Of a stretch of 64,000 bases of DNA, positions 52,233-62,168 are shown in pieces. This DNA is from Emcibacteraceae bacterium. GTDB taxonomy: Bacteria; Pseudomonadota; Alphaproteobacteria; Sphingomonadales; Emcibacteraceae. The translations under genes and the position numbers were made by a program. Below the pieces are notes generated by a model. That model saw only the letters and a list, made by a program, of their open reading frames with translations. It made no database searches and was not told the DNA's origin. The stretch covers positions 248,001 through 312,000 of the forward strand of contig JAWKXO010000004.1 of NCBI GenBank assembly GCA_041396985.1, given 5' to 3'. Within the stretch, counting starts at the first letter, position 1. Every line of letters starts with the position of its first letter.

Positions 52233-53591
52233 TTAAATATCCTGAAAGCTGTTTAAAATCTGTTTCCAGGGCAGTCTTTGCATTGGCCCGCAGCGGATTT
52301 TATAGTCGCCGATCACCAAACCCCCAAAATAATCCACATCATTTGTTTTTGCCAGAAGCAGGTCTCCAAGTGTATCAACATCAAGCACCGCGAGCTTGAT
52401 TGAGTATTGATGACATTTTTCGACAAAAACCGGTAATTTTTCCCAGGCAATTTCTCTTCTGGACGCAAGTTCATGCAGTTTGACCCCGATAACTTTAATT
52501 CCACTATATTTATATTTTTCCAGATGCAATTCACACGATGTGGAATTCAACATCACTGCACGTCCATAACGCTTTAATGATGATACAATAAAATTTAATT
52601 TTACGGTTGGTATACCTTCAGGAAATCCGACAAGATAAAAAACAATATATTTACCGATATCCGGTGTAATTCTGCTGCAGTAAGACGTATATTTCATCAG
52701 CATATCCATATTATAAACAGTTTCATAGCTGACGGGAATATTAAGTATGGGCCTATAATTGGTCACATCCAGATTTTTAAGTGTATTAATAGCTTGGTTA
52801 AGGACAGTATAATCAAGATCCAGCTTTTCGTCTTTGCTATAAAACTTACCAAGAACGTCATATCCTATCCTTAACCGCTCCGGGTGAGAAATGGATTTGT
52901 TTATACTTCCAAGATAAGGCTTAACGATAAATGTTGTGATGGCTTCATGCTTCACATCCCATATCGGCCGAAAGCCAAAATTATATTTACTCTTTTTTTC
53001 TGATTGTTCTGATCTCAATTCGTCATCTGACATAGATTGATTTTCAGGTGAATTTTCGTTTGCCACAGCTTCCAGCATAGAGCCAAGATTTTCTGAACGG
53101 AAAAAAACCTCGCCATTTACTTTCTTCAAAGCCGTTTTAACAACAATTTCTTTTGTGTCAGATGAGCCAAGGAATTTCTCGGTCAAACTTTTAAGGATTT
53201 TGGCACAGATCAATTCGGCCGCTCTGTCAGAAGTCGATGCGAATACAATTACAAACTCATCATCTGAACGGTTAAAAAACACATCCTTGCTGCTAATATA
53301 GCTTTCAGTAATTGAAATAAAAGAATCGTGAATATTTTGGAGTAGTGCCGGCCAGCTATCACCCAATCTGCTTTTTATACTATCGAGCCCCAGTAACTTA
53401 ATCTGTCCAGTTTCAATGAGGGTAGACTCATAAAGTATTTTTTCCAGATTGGCTGTGGCATTTTCACTTAGGATAAAGCTTTTCTGCTTGCTATCAGCAT
53501 ATTTTACTCTTCTGCCATGAAACCCTTTTTTGGCATCTTTTTCAGTCGAATTTGAAAAAACCCCAATAATTGAGTCTAAGATTTTGTTCAT
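52233..53591 (-). CDS. Degenerate GGDEF/EAL-like protein
   Basis: A 452-residue cytoplasmic protein. The N-terminal half (about residues 60-170) resembles a GGDEF fold: LLGLDSIKSRLGDSW and RSDDEFVIVFA where GGDEF should be, so it cannot make c-di-GMP. The C-terminal half (about residues 205-450) looks like an EAL barrel, ending VDYFGGLVIGDYK, but the E-x-L and metal residues are missing. It may act as a c-di-GMP-independent scaffold or receptor. GGGGG precedes the ATG at the right spacing. No partner is encoded nearby. Confidence 0.6.
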   Translation of the reverse strand: MNKILDSIIGVFSNSTEKDAKKGFHGRRVKYADSKQKSFILSENATANLEKILYESTLIETGQIKLLGLDSIKSRLGDSWPALLQNIHDSFISITESYISSKDVFFNRSDDEFVIVFASTSDRAAELICAKILKSLTEKFLGSSDTKEIVVKTALKKVNGEVFFRSENLGSMLEAVANENSPENQSMSDDELRSEQSEKKSKYNFGFRPIWDVKHEAITTFIVKPYLGSINKSISHPERLRIGYDVLGKFYSKDEKLDLDYTVLNQAINTLKNLDVTNYRPILNIPVSYETVYNMDMLMKYTSYCSRITPDIGKYIVFYLVGFPEGIPTVKLNFIVSSLKRYGRAVMLNSTSCELHLEKYKYSGIKVIGVKLHELASRREIAWEKLPVFVEKCHQYSIKLAVLDVDTLGDLLLAKTNDVDYFGGLVIGDYKIRCGPMQRLPWKQILNSFQDI

Positions 53592-53751
53592 ATATATCCC
53601 CCAAAAATATTACAGAAATCAAAATTTTTCTGTAAAGTTAAAGTCTATTTCTCCTTAAGATTATTCTATCCGGTCCATACTATAGCATATTTTTAGCAAA
53701 AGTCACTAGGACGGGATGATTTACAATATTTATACAACCGGAGCTATAAAT

Positions 53752-55329
53752 TTAAAACCGATCAGCAGAGGCCAGTTTCCAGTCAGAGGAAAAAGCAGGG
53801 TTGATATTTTTACCCAGCAATTCCCCGTCCGTTAGCCCAGGATAAAATTCGGCAAAGTTTTTTCGGCTTCCATCATCCATATAACGCTCAATATGTGCCG
53901 GGATCAGTTTTCCCGGATGATCAAGACCCATGGCCCCTAGAATTTCAGTGAAAGAATGAATTGTTGAATGATGAAAGTTGGCAACGCGTTTATATTTATC
54001 TTCAACATCCAGTGACTTCCATCTTGATTTATCCTGCGTTGCTATACCGGTTGGGCATTTATTTGTATTGCAATGAAGCGACTGAATACAGCCGAGTGAG
54101 AACATCATTGCCCTTGCCGAATTACAGGTGTCAGCCCCCAGAGCCAGTTTGGTCACCATATCATATCCCGTTGCCACCTTACCGCTGGCAATTAGCCTTA
54201 TATCGGCGCGTTTGTTAATTCCAATCAGACAATTATGGACAAATGAAATCGCTTCATTGATTGGTGTCCCCAACCGGTTGGTAAAAGCAACCGGCGCAGC
54301 CCCCGTCCCGCCTTCTGCCCCGTCCACGGTTATGAAATCAGGAATAATTCCGCTTTCAAGCATTGCCTTGCAGATTCCCATAAACTGGCTTCTGATGCCG
54401 ATACAAAGCTTAAAGCCGACAGGTTTGCCGCCGGAAAGTTCTCTTAGTTCAGCCACATAATTCAACAACCCTGATGGTGTCGAGAATGTGGAATGGGACG
54501 GCGGTGATATGGCATCAATGCCGACTTCGAGCCCTCTTATCTCTGCGATTTCCTGATTAACCTTGGCTCCCGGCAAAATGCCGCCATGGGATGGTTTGGC
54601 CCCTTGTGATAATTTAATTTCGATCATTTTCACCTGATCCTGTGACGCTTTTTCCTGGAATTTCTCACGGTTAAAACTGCCGTCCTTATTCCGACAGCCA
54701 AAATAACCCGTACCAATCTGCCAGATCAGATCACCGCCCCCTTTTATATGATAAGGACTAAGGCCCCCTTCCCCTGTATTATGGGCGAAATTTCCGTGCG
54801 CTGCGCCTTTGCTCAGGGCGGTAATGGCATTGGGACTTAATGCGCCAAAGCTCATTGCCGAAATATTCAAAAGTGATGCGCTATAGGGTTTCGTGCAATT
54901 CACTGCGCCGAATAAAAGCCGGGTGGCTTCTTTTGGAACCTCGACCGGGGATAGGGAATGATAGGAAAATTCGTAGCCGGGCTCTGTAATATTATGTTGA
55001 GTTCCAAAGGGAATGGTTTCAAGCTCCCCCTTGGCTCTCTGATAGACAAGTGAGCGGATTTCCCGACTGAAAGGACGCCCATTCAGTTCGCTTTCAATAA
55101 AATATTGCCTTATTTCTATGCGTAAGGATTCAAGAAAATAGCGGAAATGGCCAATCACCGGATAATTTCTTAAGATCGTATGTTTTTTTGAAAGAATATC
55201 ATGAACGCCGACTATGATATATGGCACAATGATAATCAGAAAATAAATCGATGGTTGCCAGAACTGATAGCCGACTGCCACAGCGGCAAGGCTGAAAACA
55301 GAAATAAAATAAAACACCCTTCTCATCAT
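53752..55329 (-). CDS. FMN-binding glutamate synthase-family protein, membrane-anchored
   Basis: A 525-residue protein. Residues 1-45 form two membrane helices. The rest matches the GltB FMN-binding barrel: SAMSFGALSPNAITALSKGA, NTGEGGLSP, IEIKLSQGAKPSHGGILPG, VDGAEGGTGAAP, and the 3Fe-4S ligands in LGCIQSLHCNTNKCPTG. It lacks the glutaminase domain, so it is an oxidoreductase of unknown substrate rather than a full glutamate synthase. A start at 55326 (second ATG) is also possible; AGGATAGG precedes both. It lies upstream of nothing on its strand that shares a pathway. Confidence 0.9.
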   Translation of the reverse strand: MMRRVFYFISVFSLAAVAVGYQFWQPSIYFLIIIVPYIIVGVHDILSKKHTILRNYPVIGHFRYFLESLRIEIRQYFIESELNGRPFSREIRSLVYQRAKGELETIPFGTQHNITEPGYEFSYHSLSPVEVPKEATRLLFGAVNCTKPYSASLLNISAMSFGALSPNAITALSKGAAHGNFAHNTGEGGLSPYHIKGGGDLIWQIGTGYFGCRNKDGSFNREKFQEKASQDQVKMIEIKLSQGAKPSHGGILPGAKVNQEIAEIRGLEVGIDAISPPSHSTFSTPSGLLNYVAELRELSGGKPVGFKLCIGIRSQFMGICKAMLESGIIPDFITVDGAEGGTGAAPVAFTNRLGTPINEAISFVHNCLIGINKRADIRLIASGKVATGYDMVTKLALGADTCNSARAMMFSLGCIQSLHCNTNKCPTGIATQDKSRWKSLDVEDKYKRVANFHHSTIHSFTEILGAMGLDHPGKLIPAHIERYMDDGSRKNFAEFYPGLTDGELLGKNINPAFSSDWKLASADRF

Positions 55330-55452
55330 TAACCTATCCTCCGGGATTTTTATAACTAATAAAACCTACCCGATATGGTTGCCACATTCAAACCATGATC
55401 AGGACATAGACAATTAATGTTCTTAAATTCTGGCAGATGAACAAGAAATAAA

Positions 55453-55482
55453 AAAGCCTCCGGCAGTTATACCGGAGGCTTT
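55453..55482 (-). terminator. Terminator after ilvC
   Basis: An 11 bp perfect stem (AAAGCCTCCGG with CCGGAGGCTTT) with an 8-base loop gives a T run on the minus strand. It ends the ilvBNC operon. Confidence 0.88.
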
Positions 55483-55505
55483 CACTTGATTTTATGTTCA
55501 GAAAT

Positions 55506-56525
55506 TTAGTTTCTGGTTTTATCAACCTTCTGGTTTTCTTTAAGCCATGGCATCATAGCCCGGAGTCTTGCACCGACCTCTTCAATCTGATGGGATTCAC
55601 CTTTGGCACGGGACGCTTTCAGTTTGATCTGGCCAACTTTATTATCAAGCATGAAGTCATTGACAAAGCGACCTTCCTGAATATCCGCAAGAATGCGTTT
55701 CATTTCCGCTTTTGTGTTTTCATTTATAACCCGAGGGCCGGACATATAGTCTCCATATTCAGCCGTATTTGAAATTGAATAGCGCATATTGGCAATGCCG
55801 CCTTCATACATCAGATCAACAATCAGTTTAAGTTCATGCAGACATTCGAAATAGGCCATTTCAGGGGCATAGCCTGCTTCAACCAGCACTTCAAATCCGC
55901 ATTGAACAAGCGCTGATGCACCACCACAAAGGACCGCCTGTTCACCAAACAGATCAGTTTCACATTCTTCCTTAAAGTTTGTTTCAATAATTCCGGCACG
56001 TCCGCCACCATTTGCTGAACCGTAGGAAAGGGCAACATCAAGAGCGTTTCCTGTCGCGTCCTGATAAATAGCAACCAGAGTTGGAACACCGGCACCTTTC
56101 AGATATTCGGAACGAACCGTATGGCCAGGGCCTTTTGGGGCTATCATCGACACATCAAGATCTTTACGTGGTTCAATAAGCTTGAAATGAATATTAAGTC
56201 CATGCGCAAACATCAGGGTCGCGCCTTCTTTCATATTTGGCGCAAGATCATTTTTATAAAGGTCTGCCTGTAATTCATCAGGCACAAGAACCATAACCAC
56301 GTCGGCCCATTTGGCACCTTCTGATGCTGTCATACATTTAAAATCGGCGGCTTCTGCTTTTTTACGGGTGGATGATCCTTCGCGCAACGCTACAGCAATT
56401 TCCTTGACACCGCTGTCACGAAGATTGGCGGCATGGGCATGACCCTGGCTACCATACCCGACAATCAGTACTTTCTTGGTCTTGATCAGATTAACATCTG
56501 CATCTCTATCGTAATAAACTCTCAT
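55506..56525 (-). CDS. ilvC: Ketol-acid reductoisomerase
   Basis: A 339-residue class I enzyme of the isoleucine/valine pathway. It converts acetolactate or acetohydroxybutyrate to dihydroxy acids using NADPH and magnesium. The NADP loop reads VGYGSQGHAHAANLRDSG, PKGPGH marks the substrate domain, and the ECLHELKLIVDLMYEGG segment holds metal-binding Glu residues. Its length fits the short bacterial class. It is the last gene of ilvB-ilvN-ilvC, followed by a terminator. GGAGATAATT provides the ribosome site. Confidence 0.97.
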   Translation of the reverse strand: MRVYYDRDADVNLIKTKKVLIVGYGSQGHAHAANLRDSGVKEIAVALREGSSTRKKAEAADFKCMTASEGAKWADVVMVLVPDELQADLYKNDLAPNMKEGATLMFAHGLNIHFKLIEPRKDLDVSMIAPKGPGHTVRSEYLKGAGVPTLVAIYQDATGNALDVALSYGSANGGGRAGIIETNFKEECETDLFGEQAVLCGGASALVQCGFEVLVEAGYAPEMAYFECLHELKLIVDLMYEGGIANMRYSISNTAEYGDYMSGPRVINENTKAEMKRILADIQEGRFVNDFMLDNKVGQIKLKASRAKGESHQIEEVGARLRAMMPWLKENQKVDKTRN

Positions 56526-56551
56526 ATAATTATCTCCAAAAAATTCTTATT

Positions 56552-57070
56552 TTAATCCTGTAATGTTTTTAGGCCGCGCTGCATGGCTGCAACACCTGTG
56601 CGCACAACCTCGACAAGGCCCAGATCGCTCATCAGTTCGATGAATGCTTTAATCTTTTCTGACTTACCTGTCACCTCAAAAACAAAACTTTTTGCTGTAC
56701 TGTCAACGCGCCGGGCACGAAAGGCTTCCGCAACACGTAACGCTTCAAGGCGCTGTTCCTTATTGCCAAAGACCTTAACAAGGGCAAGTTCACGCTCCAC
56801 AGACGGGCCATCTTCGGTCAGATCACCAACGCAGTGAATGGGGACAAGACGGTCAAGCTGTGCTTTGATCTGTTCAATAATTTTTGGTGTCCCAATGGTC
56901 ACTACGGTTATCCGGCTTTCAGTACCGGCAATATCCACTGGGGCCACGGTCAGATGCTCAATATTGTAGCCACGACCCGCAAAAAGGCCGATAACACGTG
57001 CAAGAACACCTGCTTCGTTATCAACAATTATTGATAAAGTATGTCTTTTTTTCTGAGGCTTAATTGTCAT
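56552..57070 (-). CDS. ilvN: Acetolactate synthase small subunit
   Basis: A 172-residue regulatory subunit. The N-terminal ACT domain reads LSIIVDNEAGVLARVIGLFA and GRGYNIEHLTV, the valine-binding site; a second ACT-like C-terminal domain follows. It stimulates the large subunit and makes it sensitive to valine. It lies 21 bases after ilvB and 26 bases before ilvC on the minus strand. Confidence 0.95.
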   Translation of the reverse strand: MTIKPQKKRHTLSIIVDNEAGVLARVIGLFAGRGYNIEHLTVAPVDIAGTESRITVVTIGTPKIIEQIKAQLDRLVPIHCVGDLTEDGPSVERELALVKVFGNKEQRLEALRVAEAFRARRVDSTAKSFVFEVTGKSEKIKAFIELMSDLGLVEVVRTGVAAMQRGLKTLQD

Positions 57071-57091
57071 ATTTTTAACGGCGCTGGTTTA

Positions 57092-58846
57092 TTAAACCAG
57101 GGCTGCCCCTCCTTCAAATTCTTTCTTTTCGACCTCATCCTGTAAGATCATTTCATTATGCGCTGCCCCCGATGGTATCATCGGGAAACAGTTGGCAAGC
57201 TTTTCCACACGGCAGTCAACAATAACCGGCCCCGGTGCTTCAATCATTTTCATGATCGTTTCATCAAGCTTTTTGGGATCGTCTACCCTGAGACCGGTAG
57301 CACCATAGCTTTCAGCAAGCTTAACAAAATCCGGTAAGGATGCCGTATAGCTGTTTGAATATCGACCATCATGGTTCAGGTCCTGCCACTGGCGGACCAT
57401 GCCCATATATTCATTATTCAGAATGAATATTTTGACCGGCAGGTTATATTGCATGGCCGTTGAAAGTTCCTGAATATTCATCTGGATCGACGCTTCCCCG
57501 GCCACATCAATCACAAGTGATGTAGGATGAGCAATCTGAACACCAATTGCCGCAGGGAACCCGTAACCCATGGTGCCAAGACCACCGGACGTCATCCAGC
57601 GGTTTGGTTCATTAAATTCAAGATACTGGGCCGCCCACATCTGATGCTGACCAACTTCAGTCGTATAATAAACATCCATGTCTTTGGTAATAGCCTGAAG
57701 TCGCTCAACCGCATATTGCGGCATGATCACATCATCACGCTTTTCATAATCAAGACATTGACGGCTGCGGCTTTCATTAATTTCTTTCCACCATTTGGCC
57801 AAGGCATCCTGATCAAGCTTATGCCGCCCTTTTTTCCAGAGCTTGATAAACACATCAAGAACCTGTGCAACGTCCCCAACAACCGGAACATCAACATGAA
57901 TAATCTTATTGATCGAAGACCGGTCAATATCAATATGTATCTTCTTGGACTTTGGCGAAAATGCATCAATTCGACCGGTAATCCGGTCATCAAAGCGCGC
58001 ACCAACGCAAACCATAACATCACAATCATGCATGGCTATATTGGCTTCGTATGTTCCGTGCATTCCCAGCATACCCAAAAACTGATCGTCATTTGCCGGA
58101 TAGGCACCAAGCCCCATCAGTGTGCTTGTGATTGGTGCACCCGTCAATTGAACCAATTTACGGAGCAGTTTGGACGCATTGGGCCCCGAATTGATAACAC
58201 CACCACCCGTATAAAAAATCGGTTTCTTTGCGGTCGCCAGCAAATCCACAGCTTTCAGGATCGCATCTGGATTTCCTTTTAATGCCGGACGATAGCTCCG
58301 ATGTTCAATCGGTCCTGAATGCTGTTTTTCACTGGTTAGGATCTGAACATCCTTTGGAATGTCAACAACAACAGGCCCCGGACGACCAGTCGTCGCCACA
58401 TGAAAAGCTTCATGAATAACTTCCGAAACTTTATCGGTTTTTCGAACCAGATAATTATGTTTGGTGCAATGACGTGTAATACCGACCGTATCGGATTCCT
58501 GAAACGCATCAGACCCAATAAGAGAAACAGGAACCTGTCCCGTCAGACAGACAATGGGAATACTGTCGAGCATGGCATCGGCAAGTCCGGTAATTGCATT
58601 GGTTGCCCCCGGACCGGATGTCACCAGAACAACGCCCGGTTTACCGGTTGAACGTGCATATCCTTCTGCCGCGTGAACAGCGGCCTGCTCATGGCGAACC
58701 AGAATATGCTGTATCTTTTTATGTTCATGAAGCACATCATAAATCGGCAGCACAGCACCACCGGGATATCCGAAGATAACCTCCACCCCCAAATCCTCAA
58801 GGGATTTGATGATGATCTCAGCGCCGCTCATTGCTTTCGAAGACAT
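57092..58846 (-). CDS. ilvB: Acetolactate synthase large subunit
   Basis: A 584-residue ThDP enzyme that makes acetolactate from two pyruvates. The catalytic Glu is in VRHEQAAVHAAEGYARSTG, and VTSGPGATN marks the substrate domain. The ThDP-magnesium motif is slightly unusual: VAGEASIQMNIQEL in place of GDGSFQMN. FAD-binding segments follow the family. ATG 58846 is preferred because AGGAAAGG lies 8 bases upstream; ATG 58870 would add eight residues and contain that ribosome site. It leads ilvBNC. Confidence 0.95.
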   Translation of the reverse strand: MSSKAMSGAEIIIKSLEDLGVEVIFGYPGGAVLPIYDVLHEHKKIQHILVRHEQAAVHAAEGYARSTGKPGVVLVTSGPGATNAITGLADAMLDSIPIVCLTGQVPVSLIGSDAFQESDTVGITRHCTKHNYLVRKTDKVSEVIHEAFHVATTGRPGPVVVDIPKDVQILTSEKQHSGPIEHRSYRPALKGNPDAILKAVDLLATAKKPIFYTGGGVINSGPNASKLLRKLVQLTGAPITSTLMGLGAYPANDDQFLGMLGMHGTYEANIAMHDCDVMVCVGARFDDRITGRIDAFSPKSKKIHIDIDRSSINKIIHVDVPVVGDVAQVLDVFIKLWKKGRHKLDQDALAKWWKEINESRSRQCLDYEKRDDVIMPQYAVERLQAITKDMDVYYTTEVGQHQMWAAQYLEFNEPNRWMTSGGLGTMGYGFPAAIGVQIAHPTSLVIDVAGEASIQMNIQELSTAMQYNLPVKIFILNNEYMGMVRQWQDLNHDGRYSNSYTASLPDFVKLAESYGATGLRVDDPKKLDETIMKMIEAPGPVIVDCRVEKLANCFPMIPSGAAHNEMILQDEVEKKEFEGGAALV

Positions 58847-59080
58847 AACTCTGGCCTTTCCTAGTTTCATTACCGATTAATTTTCGGTGTTTTCCATTCA
58901 TAAAGCATGTTTTAAATCTGGATTAAAGGATAGGTTTATAAAGACATCTGCCTTTAATCACAAACAAAAATATGCATAATTAAATTTTCAAAATTTAAGT
59001 CAACTTAACGTTATAAAATTATCAAGTCAACCAATTTATTGAAATATAATTACAAAAATATAAATTTTTCTTTAATAAAA

Positions 59081-59968
59081 TTACAATTTATGAGATTGCC
59101 AATCATAAAACTGGTTTCTAAACCAGGTCATCTGGCGTTTAGCGAACTGTCTCGTTGCGGTCTGGGCTAGTGTTATGGTCTGCTCAAGATCGATTTTTCC
59201 TTCAATAAAATCAATTATTTGTGGCACGCCTAAAGATTTCATAACCGGCAGGTTAGTATCATATCCCAGCGACAATAACCCTTTCACTTCCTCTATTGCC
59301 TGCCCATCCTCAATCATTTTCTTAAATCTTAAGTCGCAACGCGCATAAAGGTCTGCCCGGTCTCTTTCTATTACATATTTCTCAATCTGAAAGTCTTCTT
59401 CCTGAAGGCCACCAAGTTCCGGTTCCTGCTGCCATTTGGCCAGACTTCTTCCGGTTGACAATATAACCTCAAGGGCACGGGCAATGCGCTGACTGTCATT
59501 TGGGGCCAGGCGGCTTGCCATTTCAGGATCGATTTTCAATAATTTATTATGGGCCGTATCAGCACCAAACTCATTCACCTCTGCTCTTACCTGCTTTCTG
59601 ATAACAGGATCAATTTCCGGCACTTTTGAAAGTCCATTGACCAGCGCCTTCAGATAAAGCCCCGTACCGCCGACAACTATCGGGACCCTGCCCCTCGTAT
59701 GCACATCATCAATGACGCCACGGGCAAGATCGCGCCACCGCTCGGCCGAGCATGGGTCATCCCCTTTCAGATACCGGTAAAGATGATGTGGTACTAAATT
59801 AAGTTCATCAGCATCAGGACAGGCGGTTAAAATATCCAGCTCCCGATAAATCTGCATACTGTCGGCATTGATAATTTCACCGCCCTGTTCTTTCGCCCAT
59901 TCAAGTGCTAGCGATGATTTACCACTGGCCGTTGCACCGCCCAGAATGATAATTTTTTTATTACGCAA
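59081..59968 (-). CDS. miaA: tRNA dimethylallyltransferase
   Basis: A 295-residue P-loop transferase that adds a dimethylallyl group to A37 of tRNAs reading UNN codons. It has the P-loop GGATASGKSSLAL, the substrate loop NADSMQIYRELDILTA, VVGGTGLYLKAL and TATRQFAKRQMTWFRNQ, all diagnostic. The first motif has GGATASGKS in place of the more usual GPTASGKS. The start is a TTG with AGGGAACCGG upstream. It is divergent from serB. Confidence 0.96.
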   Translation of the reverse strand: MRNKKIIILGGATASGKSSLALEWAKEQGGEIINADSMQIYRELDILTACPDADELNLVPHHLYRYLKGDDPCSAERWRDLARGVIDDVHTRGRVPIVVGGTGLYLKALVNGLSKVPEIDPVIRKQVRAEVNEFGADTAHNKLLKIDPEMASRLAPNDSQRIARALEVILSTGRSLAKWQQEPELGGLQEEDFQIEKYVIERDRADLYARCDLRFKKMIEDGQAIEEVKGLLSLGYDTNLPVMKSLGVPQIIDFIEGKIDLEQTITLAQTATRQFAKRQMTWFRNQFYDWQSHKL

Positions 59969-60040
59969 AATACCGGTTCCCTATTTCTTATCAATACTGT
60001 AGATATACCAGCTGACTAAAAAATTCTACAGGCATAATCA

Positions 60041-60916
60041 ATGACACAGGTTCTGACACTTATTTCAAACGCCGAACAGGCCGCCATTACAGATGAAATC
60101 AGGGATAAGTATGCAAAATTACTGAAAGCCAGTCATACAAGCTGGCTCAATAATAATATTGCCCTTGATATATTCTTTAATAAAGAAGCTGATGATGATG
60201 TGATCTCTATGCTGAAAGAAGAAAATTTTGATTTCGCCATTCAGGACCCTATCACCAGACGGAAAATGCTGCTGCTCGCTGATATGGACAGCACAATAAT
60301 CCAGGTTGAATGTATTGATGAACTTGCCGATTTTCTGGGGATAAGAAACGAAGTATCCCACATCACCGAAGCCGCCATGCGCGGTGAAATCGATTTTAAA
60401 GGAGCCCTAAAAGAGCGGGTTTCCCTGCTGGCCGGATTAAAAGTCAGTGATCTTGAAACAGTTTTCAGGGAACGGGTAACCCTGACACCCGGGGCGGCAA
60501 CGCTGGTTAAAACAATGAATGCAAATGGTGCCAATACTGTTCTTGTTTCGGGCGGCTTCACTTACTTTACCGGGCGAGTTTCCGAACTGACCGGTTTTAA
60601 AGTAAACCGGGCCAATATTTTGCTCCATGAGAATGGTGAGCTAACCGGAAAAGTTGGTGAGCCAATTGTTGATTCAGATACAAAAATCAATACCTTAAAA
60701 GAATTTAAGGTAAAAGATAATCTGGAGGATTTTGAAACCATTGCCGTAGGGGACGGCGCCAACGACATCCCAATGTTGCTGGGTGCAGGACTAGGGGTCG
60801 GATACCGTCCATTTCCAGCGACGGCAAAGGCTGCAGATGTTGTTATCAATCATGCCGATCTCACTGCACTGCTTTATTTACAGGGTTATGCAATAAGTGA
60901 TTTTGTAGACGAGTGA
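60041..60916 (+). CDS. serB: Phosphoserine phosphatase
   Basis: A 291-residue HAD enzyme. An N-terminal regulatory part of about 75 residues leads to HAD motif I (LADMDSTII), the substrate cap ECIDELADFLG with AAMRGEIDF, motif II in LVSGGFTYF, and motif IV in AVGDGANDIPML. It releases serine from phosphoserine, the last step of serine synthesis. The ribosome site is weak. The gene stands alone and diverges from miaA. Confidence 0.95.
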   Translation: MTQVLTLISNAEQAAITDEIRDKYAKLLKASHTSWLNNNIALDIFFNKEADDDVISMLKEENFDFAIQDPITRRKMLLLADMDSTIIQVECIDELADFLGIRNEVSHITEAAMRGEIDFKGALKERVSLLAGLKVSDLETVFRERVTLTPGAATLVKTMNANGANTVLVSGGFTYFTGRVSELTGFKVNRANILLHENGELTGKVGEPIVDSDTKINTLKEFKVKDNLEDFETIAVGDGANDIPMLLGAGLGVGYRPFPATAKAADVVINHADLTALLYLQGYAISDFVDE

Positions 60917-60957
60917 CAATATGATACACTCCCTTTCATTATAGGGAGCTAAAAAAT

Positions 60958-62076
60958 ATGAAAATAACCAGTATAAAGTCTGTCATTCTTTCAATATTAA
61001 TCACGGCACCTGCCATTGCGCAGAAAGCCGAGCTTGATAAACTTGTTTTGCCGGATGGCTTTTCAATAGAGGTTTATGCAAATGTCGGCAATGCGCGCCA
61101 AATGTCGCTTGGTGATGATGGTACCGTTTATGTCGGCAGCCGCGGAGGCGCCGGTGGCCGGATATATGCAATTCCTGATGCCAATGGTGATGGCAAAGCA
61201 GATGAAGTGATTGCGATTACAGGTGGGCTCAAATCCCCATCCGGACTTACTTATCATAATGGCGATCTTTATATCGGGGCCATAAGCCGAATTTACCGCA
61301 TTAAGGATATTTCCAATAATTTCAGAAATAAACCAAAGCCAGAAGTGCTCACGGCAGACCTGCCCGACAAAACTCACCATGGCTGGAAATTCCTGGAATT
61401 TGGTCCTGACGGACTACTCTATATACCTATTGGCGCGCCATGCAATATTTGCGAACCCGAAGCGGTATTTGCCTCAATCAACACCATGGATGTGAATAAT
61501 CCGGAAGCAGGCATTACCCAGTATGCCAATGGTATCAGAAATACAGTTGGGTTTGACTGGGACCCCGTTAGCGGCGATTTGTGGTTCACGGATAATGGTG
61601 GTGACGGCCTAGGTGACGAAATGCCAGCTGATGAGCTAAATCATGCATCTAAAAAAGGCCTTAATTTTGGTTACCCTTATATTCATCAGGGCGATACACC
61701 TGATCCTGAATTTGGAAAGGGCAAAGACCCGGCTGATTATACACCTCCGGCTCAAAAGCTTGCCCCACATGCTGGTGCCATTGGTATGGCCTTTTATAAA
61801 GGGGATATGTTCCCGGAAAATTATAAGAATAACATCATTATTGCAGAACACGGGTCATGGAACCGCACGCAGGCCGCAGGCCATACCGGTCACAGACTTA
61901 CACTAGTAACCATTCAGGATGGTAAAGCCGTTAAATATGAGCCGTTTATAACCGGGTTCCTGCAAAACAACAAAGCCTGGGGTCGGCCGACAGATGTTCT
62001 TGAGCTTAAAGACGGAAGTTTGCTGATCGCTGACGATGAGGCAGATGCTATTTATAAAGTGACCTATAAAAAATAA
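60958..62076 (+). CDS. PQQ-dependent sugar dehydrogenase-like (sorbosone dehydrogenase family) secreted protein
   Basis: A 372-residue secreted protein with signal peptide (cut near AIAQ). It is a beta-propeller of the soluble glucose/sorbosone dehydrogenase family: MSLGDDGTVYVGSRGG, HHGWKFLEFGPDGLLYI, YANGIRNTVGFDWDP, GDLWFTDNGGDGLGDE and AEHGSWNRT. Family enzymes oxidise sugars with PQQ and calcium in the periplasm. Whether this cell makes PQQ cannot be seen here. AGGGAG precedes the ATG. Confidence 0.85.
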   Translation: MKITSIKSVILSILITAPAIAQKAELDKLVLPDGFSIEVYANVGNARQMSLGDDGTVYVGSRGGAGGRIYAIPDANGDGKADEVIAITGGLKSPSGLTYHNGDLYIGAISRIYRIKDISNNFRNKPKPEVLTADLPDKTHHGWKFLEFGPDGLLYIPIGAPCNICEPEAVFASINTMDVNNPEAGITQYANGIRNTVGFDWDPVSGDLWFTDNGGDGLGDEMPADELNHASKKGLNFGYPYIHQGDTPDPEFGKGKDPADYTPPAQKLAPHAGAIGMAFYKGDMFPENYKNNIIIAEHGSWNRTQAAGHTGHRLTLVTIQDGKAVKYEPFITGFLQNNKAWGRPTDVLELKDGSLLIADDEADAIYKVTYKK

Positions 62077-62168
62077 ATGGTGAAGCATAATCATGGATAT
62101 AAGGAAGAAAATATTAAACTTTTGGTAACCCGTATATGTAAAAATACTTAAAAACAAAGGATTACACT

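Noticed and set aside
57527..58282. 251-residue plus-strand reading frame inside ilvB
   Set aside because: It lies antisense to a strongly conserved gene and shows no family motif.
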